Assembly (NCBI GenBank): GCA_000242935.3 | Contig: CP007053.1 | Location: 6,619,001-6,683,000, forward strand | Direction: 5' to 3' | DNA length: 64,000 bases | Source of the DNA: Opitutaceae bacterium TAV5 | GTDB taxonomy: Bacteria > Verrucomicrobiota > Verrucomicrobiia > Opitutales > Opitutaceae | Shown here: positions 23,673-34,600 of the stretch, piece after piece | Layout: each line of letters opens with the position of its first letter | Numbering within the stretch: position 1 is the stretch's first letter | Position numbers and translations under genes: made by a program | The notes under the pieces: model-generated | The model's input: only the letters and a program-made list of their open reading frames with translations | Told to the model about the DNA's origin: nothing | Database searches by the model: none

Positions 23673-25994
23673 ATGCCCGACCGCCCGACCACTCACCTCC
23701 CCCCCTCTGCCGCGCCCTCCGCTTCCCCGTCGCTCTGCGGTCTGTGGATTGCCGAAGACGGCGTCGCACACCTTGCGGTCGCTCTTCCCGACGGTAAGCG
23801 CGAAGAACGCACCGATACCCTCCGCCCCTTTGCCTGGCTCACCGCCTCCACCACCGAATCGCCCGATCTCGCCACCGGGCGCGTCACCAACGCTCTCCAC
23901 ATCGAACCCCTCGCCGGCGACGCCGTTTTCAACCGCCTCGTCCACGCCGACACCCTCCCCGCGTTCGACGCCTTCGTCAAAACCGCCCGCGCCGCGTCCG
24001 GCGTCGGCATTGGCGTCGATGTCATCCGGCCGGCCGAGAGCCAGTACCTGCTCCAGCACCGCCAGCGCCTTTTTCGCGATATCAGTTTCAGTCAGGTCCG
24101 CCGTTGTCAGCTCGACATCGAAACCGCCTCGCATGACGGCGATTTTTCCGACGCCTCCAAACCCGGCGACCGCGTCCTCGCCATCGGCCTGCGCTTCAAC
24201 TTCCCGTCCGCCGCGGTCCCCCCCTTCCCCCCTCTCGCCCACTCCCCCGCTTCCCCCCACTCCCGCACCCGCCTTCTCGTCCTCGAAGCGATGACCGATG
24301 CCGCGGAAAAAAAACTCCTCGAGGAGCTCAACACCGTCCTCGCCGCCGAGGACCCCGACTTCATCGAGGGGCACAACCTCTTCAAGTTCGACCTCGACTA
24401 CCTGCGCCGCCGCGCGCGCCGCCACAAGGTGCCGTGCGCCTGGGGACGTTTCGGCCAGCCCGCCACCTTTCGCAACAGCCGCCTCAAGGTCGCCGAACGC
24501 TGGATCGATTTTCCCCGCTGCGACCTGCCCGGCCGCACCGTCGTCGACACCTACCTCCTCATCCAGCTCTACGACATCACCACGCGCGAACTCACCTCGT
24601 ACGGCCTGAAAGACGTCGCCGTCTATTTCGGCATCACCGACGAAAACTCCGACCGCACCTACATCGAAGGCGCGCACATCCAGGATGCGTTTCACCAGGA
24701 CCGCGAACGCTTCCTCGCCTACCTCGCCGACGACCTCCGCGAGACGCAGGGCATCGCCGACCTGCTCCTCCCCACGTATTTCGAGCAGATCAGGACATTT
24801 CCCATCCTCCCGCAGGAAGCGATCCTGCGCGGCATCACCAACAAGATCGACCTGCTCTTTCTCGAAGACTACTACCACGCCCGCCAGTCCGTCCCCGCTC
24901 CGCCCGAAATCCGCGCCTTCGAAGGCGGCTACACGCGCAGCTTCCAGGAAGGCGTCTTCCGGCACGTCCTCCACTTCGACGTGGCCTCGCTTTACCCGAG
25001 CCTCCTGCTCTCCATCGGACGCAACCCGCGCAACGACACGCTCGGCGTATTCATTCCCCTGTTACGCAGCCTCCGCGAATACCGGCTGCGCTACAAACAG
25101 CTCGCCCGCTCCGCCCCCACCGCCGACGAGCGCGCCGAGGCGCAGGCTCGGCAGACGAGCTTCAAGATCCTCATCAATTCCTTCTACGGCTACCTCGGTT
25201 TTTCCGGCGCGCGCTTCGGCGACGGCGAGCTGGCCGCGGAAGTCACGCGACGCGGCCGTGAACTCCTCCAGACGCTCATCGACGCCTTCGCCGCCGAAGG
25301 CTGCACCATCCTCGAAGCCGACACCGACGGCATCTACCTCTCCGCGCCCGATTACCATGACCGCCCCGAAGCGCTCCTCGAAAAGATCACCCCCGTCCTC
25401 CCGCCCGGCATCGAGCTCGAGTACGACGGCCGTTACGAGGCGATGTTTTGCTACAAGTCCAAAAACTACGCGCTCTATGACGGCGAAACCAAAAAGATCA
25501 TCCTGCGCGGCAGCGCGCTCCGTTCGCGCGGCACCGAACCCTGCCTGCGCCGCCTCGGCACCATGCTGATCCACTTCCTGCTCGGCGCCTCCGCCGACTC
25601 CCCGCTCGACGAGATTGCCCGGCTGCGCGAAACCATCGGCCGCCGCGAACACCCCGTCGCCGACCTCGCCAAATCGGAGGTGCTCGGCCAGAACCCCGAT
25701 GCCTACGAACTGTGGATCAACAACGGCGGCAAACCCCGCCGTCCCGCCGCCGAGGCCGCGCTGCAACTCACCCCGCGCCCGCGCATGGGCGAACGCATCG
25801 CCTACTACATCGTACCCCGCACACCCGGCCAGACGGCCGACTGGCAACGCGCCCGTCCTGTCGCACTCTACGACGCCGAAACCGCCCCCTACGACGCGAG
25901 CTATTATCTCGAAAAGATCGACGACTGGCTCGAACGCTACGGCCCCTTCCTCGGCGTCCCTCCCGCCGGCGGCGTCCAGGGCGAGCTGTTCTGA
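23673..25994 (+). CDS. polB: family B DNA polymerase (Pol II-like) with 3'-5' exonuclease
   Basis: 773 residues. Exonuclease motifs: 'QLDIETAS' (Exo I, about 150), 'EGHNLFKFDLDYL' (Exo II, about 232) and YLADD in 'FLAYLADDLRE' (Exo III, about 350). Polymerase motifs: A 'FDVASLYPSLLLS' (about 434), B 'KILINSFYGYLGF' (about 500) and C 'EADTDGIYL' (about 550), then 'YKSKNYALYD'. All catalytic acids are present. Family B enzymes in bacteria act in repair and translesion synthesis. The N-terminal 40 residues and the segment near 185-205 (PPFPPLAHSPASPH) are low-complexity and not family-like. It stands alone with repeats on both sides. The symbol follows E. coli usage by analogy. Confidence 0.92.
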   Translation: MPDRPTTHLPPSAAPSASPSLCGLWIAEDGVAHLAVALPDGKREERTDTLRPFAWLTASTTESPDLATGRVTNALHIEPLAGDAVFNRLVHADTLPAFDAFVKTARAASGVGIGVDVIRPAESQYLLQHRQRLFRDISFSQVRRCQLDIETASHDGDFSDASKPGDRVLAIGLRFNFPSAAVPPFPPLAHSPASPHSRTRLLVLEAMTDAAEKKLLEELNTVLAAEDPDFIEGHNLFKFDLDYLRRRARRHKVPCAWGRFGQPATFRNSRLKVAERWIDFPRCDLPGRTVVDTYLLIQLYDITTRELTSYGLKDVAVYFGITDENSDRTYIEGAHIQDAFHQDRERFLAYLADDLRETQGIADLLLPTYFEQIRTFPILPQEAILRGITNKIDLLFLEDYYHARQSVPAPPEIRAFEGGYTRSFQEGVFRHVLHFDVASLYPSLLLSIGRNPRNDTLGVFIPLLRSLREYRLRYKQLARSAPTADERAEAQARQTSFKILINSFYGYLGFSGARFGDGELAAEVTRRGRELLQTLIDAFAAEGCTILEADTDGIYLSAPDYHDRPEALLEKITPVLPPGIELEYDGRYEAMFCYKSKNYALYDGETKKIILRGSALRSRGTEPCLRRLGTMLIHFLLGASADSPLDEIARLRETIGRREHPVADLAKSEVLGQNPDAYELWINNGGKPRRPAAEAALQLTPRPRMGERIAYYIVPRTPGQTADWQRARPVALYDAETAPYDASYYLEKIDDWLERYGPFLGVPPAGGVQGELF

Positions 25995-26350
25995 TGACAG
26001 AAGTGGCGCGGGCGTCCCGCCCGCTTCCGGAGTGGCATGGGCATCCTGCCCATGAAGTGACACGGGCTTCCAGCCCGTGTTTTGCGGGCGGGACGCCCGC
26101 GCCACTCCGGAATCGTTCTCGTTCTCTTTCTCGTTCTCTTTCTCCGGTCCGGGTTCGTTCTCCTTCTCTTTCTCCTGATCGTTCTCCTGATCGATCGTTC
26201 TCCTGCTCCGGCACTCGCACGGCGCTCGCACGACGCGCCGCAGCACAAGAAAGAGTAAGAGAAAGAGAATGAGAACGAGTGGGAGCGGGCGGGACGCCCG
26301 CGCCACTTTTTTCCCCCTCCAGCCACTCCGGCGCATCGCCATGCCACCGC
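25995..26350. repeat. repeat cluster: GGCGCGGGC hairpins plus pyrimidine/purine arms
   Basis: 26003-26106 is one large palindrome with outer arms gcgcgggcgtcccgcccgc / gcgggcgggacgcccgcgc and two inner hairpins. 26108-26205 is pyrimidine-rich (ttctcgttctctttctcg), and 26245-26279 is the purine-rich complement (agaaagagaatgagaacgag). A further gcgggacgcccgcgcc follows. The same architecture is seen at 40003-40330. No gene is visible. Confidence 0.85.
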
Positions 26351-27409
26351 TCATCTCGCGGGCAAACTTTCCCCCTCCACCCACCGCCCCTCGATCATGG
26401 TTGCCGCGGCCGTTTCCGGAATCCCGCGCTTCCCCTGCCGTAGTTGCTCGATCACGACACGCACGCCCGCCGCGCCGATCTCGACATGGTTCTGGTCCAC
26501 GCCTGCGCAGTTCTCGTAACCCGGCGCCGGCACGCGGTCGATCGTCACCACGCCCACCTCTTGCGGCACGGAAAATCCCAGACGCGTCAGATTCCACGGC
26601 AACAGCCACCCCAGAATCACCTCCGGCCGACATCGTGCGATCCACCGCTCCAGCGCCTCGCCGCCGTCGCCACGCGCCAGCGTCCCCTCGGTCCGGAAAA
26701 CCGGAACGGCCTTCATCTCCCGCGTGTGCTTCACGAAGCCTTCGTACGCATAACACACTCGATGTCCCGTGATCGCATCGACCGATGGCGGACACACCAG
26801 CCCCACCCGCCGGAACCCGTTCGCATGCAATCGCCGCAATGCCAGCAACGCGCACGCGAAGTGATCCGCCTGGGCAAAATGGATGTCCGGCGCCCTGAGT
26901 CGCGTCCCCACGCTCGCACAGGCGAACCGCGACAGGTCAAACGCCAGCCCCGGCGCCCGTCCCCCCTCCGCCGCCTGCCGGTAGTATTGATTAACCACTA
27001 CACCCTCGATGCCTCGCGCCCGGAAGATGCCGGCCAGCCGCTCCGGCGACACGCCTGGTTCGTTGAGCCAGAACCGCTCCAGCCGATACCCCGCTTCCTC
27101 CGCCTGCGCCTTCGCCCCCTTCCACATCAACTGGAACACGGGATTGCCCGCAAACGGATCGCGATCCGGCGTCACGTTGAGCCACGCCAGCACCGATTCG
27201 ATGCGGCGACCCGGCCGCCGCCGCATCTGCGCCATCCCGGCGGCGAGCACCGGATCGACCTGATACCCGCGAGCCTTGGCCAGCGCGCGCACCGCCTCGC
27301 GCACCTCCGCGCTCACTCGCCCCGACCCGCGCAACGCATGGCTCACCGTCATCGGCGAGACACCGGCTTCGGTGGCGAGGGAGCGGAGAGTGATGCGGGT
27401 CGCAGTCAT
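26351..27409 (-). CDS. LacI-family transcriptional regulator
   Basis: 352 residues. The HTH and hinge are at 7-60 ('TLRSLATEAGVSPMTVSHALRGSGRVSAE'), then a periplasmic-binding-like sugar-sensing domain ('FWLNEPGVSPERLAGIFRARGIEGVVV', 'FRRVGLVCPP', 'GVVTIDRVPAPGYENCAGVDQN'). It is divergent from the pseudopilin-GH42 cluster starting at 27596, its most likely target. In the shared upstream region, gtaaa (27439-27443) and tttac (about 27456-27460) form a short inverted repeat that could be part of an operator, with weak support. A second regulator of the same shape is at 37002-38084. Confidence 0.93.
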   Translation of the reverse strand: MTATRITLRSLATEAGVSPMTVSHALRGSGRVSAEVREAVRALAKARGYQVDPVLAAGMAQMRRRPGRRIESVLAWLNVTPDRDPFAGNPVFQLMWKGAKAQAEEAGYRLERFWLNEPGVSPERLAGIFRARGIEGVVVNQYYRQAAEGGRAPGLAFDLSRFACASVGTRLRAPDIHFAQADHFACALLALRRLHANGFRRVGLVCPPSVDAITGHRVCYAYEGFVKHTREMKAVPVFRTEGTLARGDGGEALERWIARCRPEVILGWLLPWNLTRLGFSVPQEVGVVTIDRVPAPGYENCAGVDQNHVEIGAAGVRVVIEQLRQGKRGIPETAAATMIEGRWVEGESLPAR

Positions 27410-27595
27410 GGGTTGATCAAAAACCGGACGATATACTGTAAACCATCAGATTGTTTTACTTCGAGTCAAGGATACGAAAAGTTGCCGACGTTTTCGGGGA
27501 GCCCGTGTTCCTGACAGGTCATTCGCGATAGCCGGCCACGACCAATCCCCCCCCTCTCCACCAAAATCAATCCAACCTCATTCCTCTATCCCGTT

Positions 27596-28324
27596 ATGAA
27601 ATTTTTCATCCCCTCCCTGCATACGAAATCTGCGACTGGCCGGGCAGGTTTTACCCTGATCGAACTGCTGACGGTCATCGCCATCATCGGCATCCTCGCC
27701 GCCATCATTATCCCGACGGTCAGCAAGGTCCGGGAAAGTGCCCGGGCGGCCCAGTGCAAAAGCAACCTGCGCCAGATCGGTATCGGCCTGGTCAGCTATA
27801 TTTCTGCCTCGAGAACAGGCGTGCTTCCCGGAATGGTCGGCGACGACTCGCGCAGCCTCTTTCAGGGCACCACCCCCATGAATATTATCGGGGTCATTAT
27901 CGACAGCGGCCACCTGCCGCCTCCGCCCAGGCTGGTGCTCTCGGGCTATCCCGGGGACGTGAACATCGCGGAACGTGGCGCCTACGCGTGCCCGGGGCTT
28001 CTTCCGCTCCGGAAATACATCGGCGGCGGCGACCAGTCCACCTACATGACCGACGACCGGAGCAACCGCATGAAGAAGGACGGCGCCAATCTCGTCCCCT
28101 ATAACGAGAGTGCAAAGCCCATCCTCATCACCGACGTGACGCCCTCCATGCGGGCTCAGGTCGCATGCAGCCATCCCGATGCGCACAAGGGTCGCCCCAA
28201 CATCCTTTTCCTCGACGGGCACGTGGAAATCATGCCTCCGGAAAAGGTGGCGACAGGCGAAGGATGGGCGCCCAACTGGTGGAAATGGGATGTCCTCGAC
28301 AAGGATTACACGAAGACTCCCTGA
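27596..28324 (+). CDS. pseudopilin with H-X9-DG motif (DUF1559-like)
   Basis: 242 residues. After a 17-residue leader comes [19 protein letters not shown], nearly identical to the pseudopilin at 2878-3594 through '[16 protein letters not shown]'. The C-terminal '[19 protein letters not shown]' has the H-X9-DG motif. It is expected to be anchored in the inner membrane after prepilin peptidase processing. It is divergent from a LacI regulator and lies 32 nt ahead of a GH42-like gene, so it heads a regulated sugar cluster. Whether it builds a pilus/T2SS or acts as a single anchored protein cannot be told. Confidence 0.9.
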   Translation: MKFFIPSLHTKSATGRAGFTLIELLTVIAIIGILAAIIIPTVSKVRESARAAQCKSNLRQIGIGLVSYISASRTGVLPGMVGDDSRSLFQGTTPMNIIGVIIDSGHLPPPPRLVLSGYPGDVNIAERGAYACPGLLPLRKYIGGGDQSTYMTDDRSNRMKKDGANLVPYNESAKPILITDVTPSMRAQVACSHPDAHKGRPNILFLDGHVEIMPPEKVATGEGWAPNWWKWDVLDKDYTKTP

Positions 28325-28356
28325 TCCGTTTCTCTCCCGTCTCACCCGTTCATGTC

Positions 28357-30681
28357 ATGTTATGTCGGGCAACCCGTGATCAGCGTATCGGCTCCTGTTT
28401 TTCGCTTCATTTGAAAACGCATTTTTTCACCTTCCTCTGCACGCCGTTGCTCATGCTTCCGCCATCCTCGCCGGCCGATGCTGTCGCCGCCTCGGGAGCG
28501 CCCGCCACCCCCGCGCCCATCGCCGACGGCCTGCCCGCCCCCTTGCCGCCCTCCGCCAAGGCGCCGTGGAAATCCCGTTTCACCCTCACCAACGGTGTCC
28601 TCTTCAAGGACGACGCCCCCTTTTATCCGATCGGCTTCGTCTTCGGCACGAGTGACGCCGACCTCGCCCAGGCCCGCGCCATGGGTGCCAACGCCGTCCA
28701 CTTCGACATCGGCTGGAACACTGCGCCCCGCCCCGGCGACATTCCCGACGCCTCCTTTGACAAGGTTCGCGGCATGATCCGCCGCGCGGCCGACTGGAAC
28801 ATGGCCGTCATCCCGCTTCTCACCGGCCACTACGTCCCCGGCTGGTTCCAGCGCGCGTATCCGGCTTCCGAACACGCCCCCGTCGGCAGCGACGGCAAAC
28901 GCACCGGAAGCTGGACCCCCTACAGCCTCCACTCCCCCGCACTCCGCGAGCACATCCCCGCCTTCTGGCGCGCCACCGCCGCCATGGTCGCCGCCGAGCC
29001 CAACGTCATCGGCATCGGTGCGTGGAACGAACCCGGCTACGGCGGCACCTGGAACCGTGGCGACCAGTTCGCCGAATATTCGCAATGGGCCGTCGCCGCC
29101 TGGCGCGATCACCTCCGCACCACCTTCACGACTCTCGACGCCCTCAACCGCGCCCACGGCACCGGCTTCGCCACCTGGGATGACGTGCAACCGCCTCGCC
29201 AGCCGGAAGCATTCAACCGCCGTGCCTGGCTCGACTGGATGGAGTTTGGCCAGCGCGCCTTCGCCGGCTTCTTCGCCTGGGAGCGCACGATCATCAAGGA
29301 GGCGGCCCCCGCCCTCCTGCTCACCAACAAGAAACAGACCAACCCGTGGGATCGCTCCACCGCCTCTTCCGGCACCAACTGGGAACTCATGGGCCGCTCC
29401 GAAGACATCTTTGGCATCAACCTCTACTCCGGCTCCCCCTTCGGCACGCGCAACATCCTCGACGCCGCCTCCAGCTACGCCGACGGCAGGCCGGTCATGA
29501 TTTTCGAAATCAACTCCATGCCCCCCGGCGCCGAGGCCCGCACGCCCGACACCATTCGCACCCTCCTCTGGGCGCCGCTCGCCGGCGGTGCGCGCGGCAT
29601 GTTCATCTTCGCTTTCATCCGGGATACCGAGCACGGCATCCTCGGCCCCGGGGGCGCCAACGCCGAAGGCCGCGCCGAATACACCCGCCTCCTCATGCAG
29701 ATTTCCGCCCACCAGCGCGAACTCGCCTCGCCCCGCGTCGCCGGCCGCATCGGTATCGTCTATTCTACTACCGCCGCGCTCCAGTCTACCGGCGATCTCG
29801 TGCCCCGCCATGCCTCCGGCGCGTTCAGCCTCTTTCGCAACAGCCACTATCAGGTCGACTACATCCCCGAGGAACGCTGCACGCCCGACTACCTGAAACG
29901 CTACACCCTCGTCGTCCTGCCCACCGCCACCGTCCTCAAGCCCCGCGAAACCGCCGCCGTGCAGACGTATCTCGCCGACGGCGGCCGCCTCTGGGCCTTT
30001 GGCGACAGCCTCGCGCGTGACGAACTCTGGGCCGCGCAACCGCCCCCCGCCTTCCTCGGCCTCAAGGATCGCAAGCCTCCCATCGGGGACCGCCGCCACC
30101 AGCAGATCGGCAAAGTCGACTCCGCACTCGAAAGCTATTTTGAAGGCGACTGCCAGATCGGCGGCGTCGAGATGGTTTCCGCCGTCGTCGGCGACGCCGA
30201 CGCGATCCTGCCCGGAGCCGAAATCAGGACCGCCACCCACGGCCGCGTGCTCGCCTGGAACAGCGACAGCTACCCGACCCTCCTGCAAACCTCCACCGGC
30301 GGCCGCGTCATCTACAGCGCTTTCAGTTCCGACTACTCCGCCGCCCTGCGCGGCCTTGTCGAAGGCATCACCCGCGAGATCATCGGCCTCCGGCAGGAAG
30401 CCCGCCTCGTCGGCAACGCCACCGACATGACCGCCAGCGCGGTCATCACCGGCCTGCGCGAAGATTACCAGGACCCGTCCCTCCGTTACCTCATCGCTAT
30501 CAACACCGCCTGGCGCCCGCAAAAAACCCGCCTCGAACTTCCCGAAGGCTGGAGCCTGCAAGGGGAGGCGCTTCACAACGAAAACCACAAAACCACCCCC
30601 ACCCATGCCACCCTGAATGCCGACTCGCTCACCCTCGCCCCGCGCGAAGTCTATCTCTTCACCTTGAAAAAACGCGGTTAA
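28357..30681 (+). CDS. GH42-like beta-galactosidase family protein
   Basis: 774 residues from the ATG at 28357, which gives a hydrophobic signal-like segment (THFFTFLCTPLLMLPPSSP); the ATG at 28453 is an alternative. The TIM barrel spans about 60-440. 'GIGAWNEPGYGG' carries the proposed acid/base Glu (NE), and 'PVMIFEINSMPPG' the proposed nucleophile, as in clan GH-A. 'LKRYTLVVLPTATVLKPRETAAVQTYLADGGRLWAFG' resembles the GH42 trimerisation domain. A C-terminal beta domain ends at 'EVYLFTLKKRG'. The substrate is probably a galactoside or a related plant oligosaccharide. It lies between a pseudopilin and a PEP-CTERM gene. Confidence 0.88.
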   Translation: MLCRATRDQRIGSCFSLHLKTHFFTFLCTPLLMLPPSSPADAVAASGAPATPAPIADGLPAPLPPSAKAPWKSRFTLTNGVLFKDDAPFYPIGFVFGTSDADLAQARAMGANAVHFDIGWNTAPRPGDIPDASFDKVRGMIRRAADWNMAVIPLLTGHYVPGWFQRAYPASEHAPVGSDGKRTGSWTPYSLHSPALREHIPAFWRATAAMVAAEPNVIGIGAWNEPGYGGTWNRGDQFAEYSQWAVAAWRDHLRTTFTTLDALNRAHGTGFATWDDVQPPRQPEAFNRRAWLDWMEFGQRAFAGFFAWERTIIKEAAPALLLTNKKQTNPWDRSTASSGTNWELMGRSEDIFGINLYSGSPFGTRNILDAASSYADGRPVMIFEINSMPPGAEARTPDTIRTLLWAPLAGGARGMFIFAFIRDTEHGILGPGGANAEGRAEYTRLLMQISAHQRELASPRVAGRIGIVYSTTAALQSTGDLVPRHASGAFSLFRNSHYQVDYIPEERCTPDYLKRYTLVVLPTATVLKPRETAAVQTYLADGGRLWAFGDSLARDELWAAQPPPAFLGLKDRKPPIGDRRHQQIGKVDSALESYFEGDCQIGGVEMVSAVVGDADAILPGAEIRTATHGRVLAWNSDSYPTLLQTSTGGRVIYSAFSSDYSAALRGLVEGITREIIGLRQEARLVGNATDMTASAVITGLREDYQDPSLRYLIAINTAWRPQKTRLELPEGWSLQGEALHNENHKTTPTHATLNADSLTLAPREVYLFTLKKRG

Positions 30682-30794
30682 TCCAGCCGCTGTCCGCTCT
30701 CGCCGATGACCACTTCTGCAAGTGTCCAGCGACTGCTTTGCCCGAAATCCCGATCTTTCCTCCAGAACGTCCAAACAAACCAACCCGTCACACC

Positions 30795-31544
30795 ATGAAA
30801 ACACCACTCACACCGTCATGCCTCAAAGCACTCCAGGGCGCGGCGTTTCTTGCCGCCGCGAGCCTGTTCCTCATCCCGGCCGCAAACGCCACCATCCTCG
30901 TTGATAGTGGCGACATCACCACATCCGGCGGAGTCTCGACCTACTCCTTCCAGGCCACCGGCAACCAACTCCTGGCCAAACCCGCCGACAGCATCACCCA
31001 GGTCAACAATGCCTTTTACTCGGCCAGCCGTATCGACTGGCGCGCCGAAGGCACCGCCACCTATTTTGCCAATCCGTGGTCCGGCGGAACGTCCACCATC
31101 ATTCTGGCCTGGGATTTCTCGAGTACTTCTTTTCGTCCGGAATCAATGGATGTTTATGACCGGGTTTTTATGGTGGCCGCCGCCACCGGAGTAACAGTGA
31201 CCACGGCATGGTCCGACGATCTCGCAACATGGCATGATATCCGGGCAGTCACCTCCACGGGGACCAATGCCAGCAGCTATACCACCACTCCGGACATCTC
31301 ACTCTCCTCGTTCGTTTCCAGCACCCTCTATTATCGGGTCACCTTTGAGGTCGCTTCAGACGGCACCTACGCCAACAGCGGCCAAGGCACGCAATGGGGA
31401 CGCTCCGGCCCCGACCAGACCGCGTTCAGCATCACCTTCAACGTGGCAGCCGTTCCCGAGCCCGCCACCTGGGTGGCGATCACGGGACTGGTGGTTCTCG
31501 GTCTTGCCGGTTTCGTCCGCCGGCACCGCCGCCAATCCCGTTGA
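30795..31544 (+). CDS. PEP-CTERM protein sharing a module with the downstream dockerin enzyme
   Basis: 249 residues from the ATG at 30795, chosen because it starts a signal peptide (MKTPLTPSCLKALQGAAFLA to ANA). Residues about 35-215 form a beta-rich domain of unknown family with 'FQATGNQLLAKPADS', 'RIDWRAEGTATYFANPW', 'IILAWDFS' and 'GTQWGRSGPDQTAFSI'. The same order of motifs forms the N-terminal part of the next protein (31622 onward). The C-terminus VPEPATWVAITGLVVLGLAG plus RRHRRQSR is a PEP-CTERM signal. It is probably an outer-surface protein; substrate or cell-surface binding is an inference. Confidence 0.88.
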   Translation: MKTPLTPSCLKALQGAAFLAAASLFLIPAANATILVDSGDITTSGGVSTYSFQATGNQLLAKPADSITQVNNAFYSASRIDWRAEGTATYFANPWSGGTSTIILAWDFSSTSFRPESMDVYDRVFMVAAATGVTVTTAWSDDLATWHDIRAVTSTGTNASSYTTTPDISLSSFVSSTLYYRVTFEVASDGTYANSGQGTQWGRSGPDQTAFSITFNVAAVPEPATWVAITGLVVLGLAGFVRRHRRQSR

Positions 31545-31621
31545 TTTCCGGAGGGGCGGCCGTCTCCGCCGCCCCGTTCTTTCATCAAACAACACTACCC
31601 GAAATGCCCCCCGAATATTCC

Positions 31622-34600
31622 ATGAAAGTCGCCGCGATGGCGGCCATTGCCTTTCTCGCCGCCCCGGCCTCGCGCGCCACCGTTTATGTGGAGAGCGCCG
31701 ATATCACCGGCAGCGCCTATACCTTCACCGCGACCGGCAACCAGTTGCAGGCTTCGGGAACACGCCCGCAAGTCAACGGTGCCTGGTATTCGGACAGTCG
31801 TATCGACTGGCGTAACGAAAGCAGCACTACTTTTTACGCCAATCCCTGGAGCGGCAATACAGAGACCCCCGGCATCATCCTCGCGTGGGATTTTTCCCGC
31901 TCCGGTCTCCGTCCGGTTTCCTTTGCCGTTTACGACAAGGTATTTTTCGCCCCCGCCGCGTCGGGCGTAACCGTCAAGACGGAATGGTCCACCGACCTGA
32001 TCGACTGGCAGGAAATCCGGACGATGGCCTCCACCGGCGTTGCCCTGACCAGCGCCGTCACTTCCGGCCCGGTCGCACTGCCCTCGCCCCGGGCGAGTCG
32101 CCTTTATTATCGGGTGACGTTTACCTCGACCGGCACATTCGGAAACAGCGGGCAGGCCACGCAATGGGGCCGCTCCGGTCCCGACCAGACGGCTTTCTCG
32201 ATCAACGTCGACCTCGAACCGGCGCCGCCTCCGGCAAGCTATGCGATCGAAGGAAGAACGCTGTTGCGCGATGGCGAACCCGTCCGGGGCGCCTTTGTCC
32301 TGTGGCCCGTCAACGCCACGCAGATGAAGGACGAACCCTCCATCCGGGCCGAAATGCGAAGGATGAAATCGCTCTTCGGCCTGAAGGGTTTCGCATTCGA
32401 GCTTGGCTGGAGGGGCACCGAACCGAGCCGCGGCCAGTTTGTTTTTCCCGAGGCGGTCGACCGGTTTCTGGAAGTCGCGGAGGAAGAAAAACTCCACGTG
32501 CAAATTTTTCTCACCCCGCATTACACGCCTGACTGGGTTTACAATCAGGGGCTCGATGTGCGGATGAAGGACGAAAACGGCGCGGACTCCACAGGCATCT
32601 GGCTGAATTATTCGCCCGCGTCACCGGCAGCCTTGCAGTGGCAGGGCGAGTTCCAGAGCCGCGCGATCGGATACTACCAGCGGTTTTCGAGCGTATCCGG
32701 ATTTCACCTCACCAACGAACTCACCTACGGAGTATCCGGTGCGTGGAACGATTATTCTTCGTGGGCCCAGGCGGCCTGGGAGGACTGGCTGGCTGCGCGA
32801 GGGTTGCCCGTCGTTTCCCTGCCGAAGTCCTCCGAAGCCTCCACCCGCGCGGCGGACTGGGGCCGCTTTCTGCTCTTTCGCCAGGACATGCTTACGAACT
32901 ACTTCAACACCGTGTATGGGCAAGCCGCCGCCGCCCTGGACGAGTTTATCCCGGTTTTCCATCGCCACAACTGGTATGCCGCCAGCGACGCTTACGCCAG
33001 ACGGCACGGGTTGAACTTCGACCCGACAAAAAACCTCGGCGACTGCACCGGCGGCAACGTTTACGGCGTGAGCAACACAATGGCGGCGATGTGGCTCTCG
33101 TGGCAGCGCCCGGTCAACCTCACCGAAACCAGCCTGACTGCTCTGGCCAACGCCGCCACCAGCACCCTGACCCCCGGTTCGCTCAACAGTGCGTTTCTCC
33201 GGCAATTTTTCTACGGAGCCGACATCCAGACCGTCTACCAATGGTCGTCGGGGAATTTTTACCCGATGCTCGACCCTGCCGGCGGAGCTCATGCTGCCTT
33301 CTCCCATTTTTCAACGGTCACCCACCTGATCGACCGGATCAGCGGAGCATTGCCGGAAATCCCGGACCAAGTCGGTTATCTCTGGCCGCGCGCCTTTGCC
33401 GCGCTTCGCTCAGACCAGTATCAGCACCTGCAACACCTGTTCGGCACCATCATGACGCCACCACGCCGCCTGGGCCGCACTCCGGTGATGATTTTTCCCG
33501 GTCAGATCGAACTCGACGCCGATTTGCTGCACTCCGTCCGCCTGCTGTATGTCACACGCCACTTCGGCAACGACCAGGACATCCTCGATCATCCTGCCCT
33601 GGAAAACTGGGTTGCCGCCGGCGGCACACTCGTCATGGAGCTCGACAGCGCCTCCCGCCCTCCGGTCTGGAGCGGAATCCAGATGGCAACGGCGGCAACC
33701 GGTGACATGGTGGCTGTTACAGCGGGGCCGCTCGATCCGATGGCAGCAATCCCCGCCACATCGGGCCGGCAAGGCTTCGCCCGCGCCTCCGTCACCGAAG
33801 TGTGGGCCGAGTGGAGTGACACCGCAAAAACACCCGCTGTAATCCGGAAGGACTACGGAAACGGCAAGGTCATCGCCGTGGGCACCGCCGCCTTGGCATC
33901 GTTGCCGCATTCATTTTACGCGGTCATCGATGCGGGGATTTTTTCCGACCAGGTGCAATCCGGCGAAAGCGTCAATTATTACCGCCTCGGGAAAAACGTG
34001 CTGGCCCAGCCGCAGGAGGCGACCCGATCGGTGACATCGCTCCCGGAATCCTGGATCGCCGCCGCCAGCGAATTCTGGAGTATCGACCGCACTACGGGCC
34101 TGGCGACCGAGGTCGCGCCATCCGGCACAAGCGGCGGCTTCGTCACCTTCGCGTTGCCGGCCGGTTCCCATCTCATGGCGATCGACCGGACCGCCGGCGC
34201 GTCCGCGCCCGTGTTGCTCGATGCCGTCTCCCGCAAGACGCATGGCCCGGCGGGCGTCTTCGACATCCCGCTTGCGGTGACAAACGGCGACACTGATCCT
34301 CCGGACGCCACCCTTGCCCCCGTCGAATGCCGCCGGGGCGACACACTCACCCTCGTTCTCGCATTCGACCAGCCCGTCTCCGCTCTCGAAGCCATCGTGA
34401 CCGCCGGCACGGCCACGGTGGCCGGAGTCGATTATGACCTCCCGGGTGGCGGTGTTACGATCCGCCTTTCCGGTGTGGCCAACACGCAACGCCTGCAAGT
34501 CGCCCTGCAAGACATCAGGGGGCCGGATGGCAATGCCGCCGCCACGGCCACAGTCAGCCTCCGTATCCTGCACGGCGATACGAACGACGACGGCAACGTA

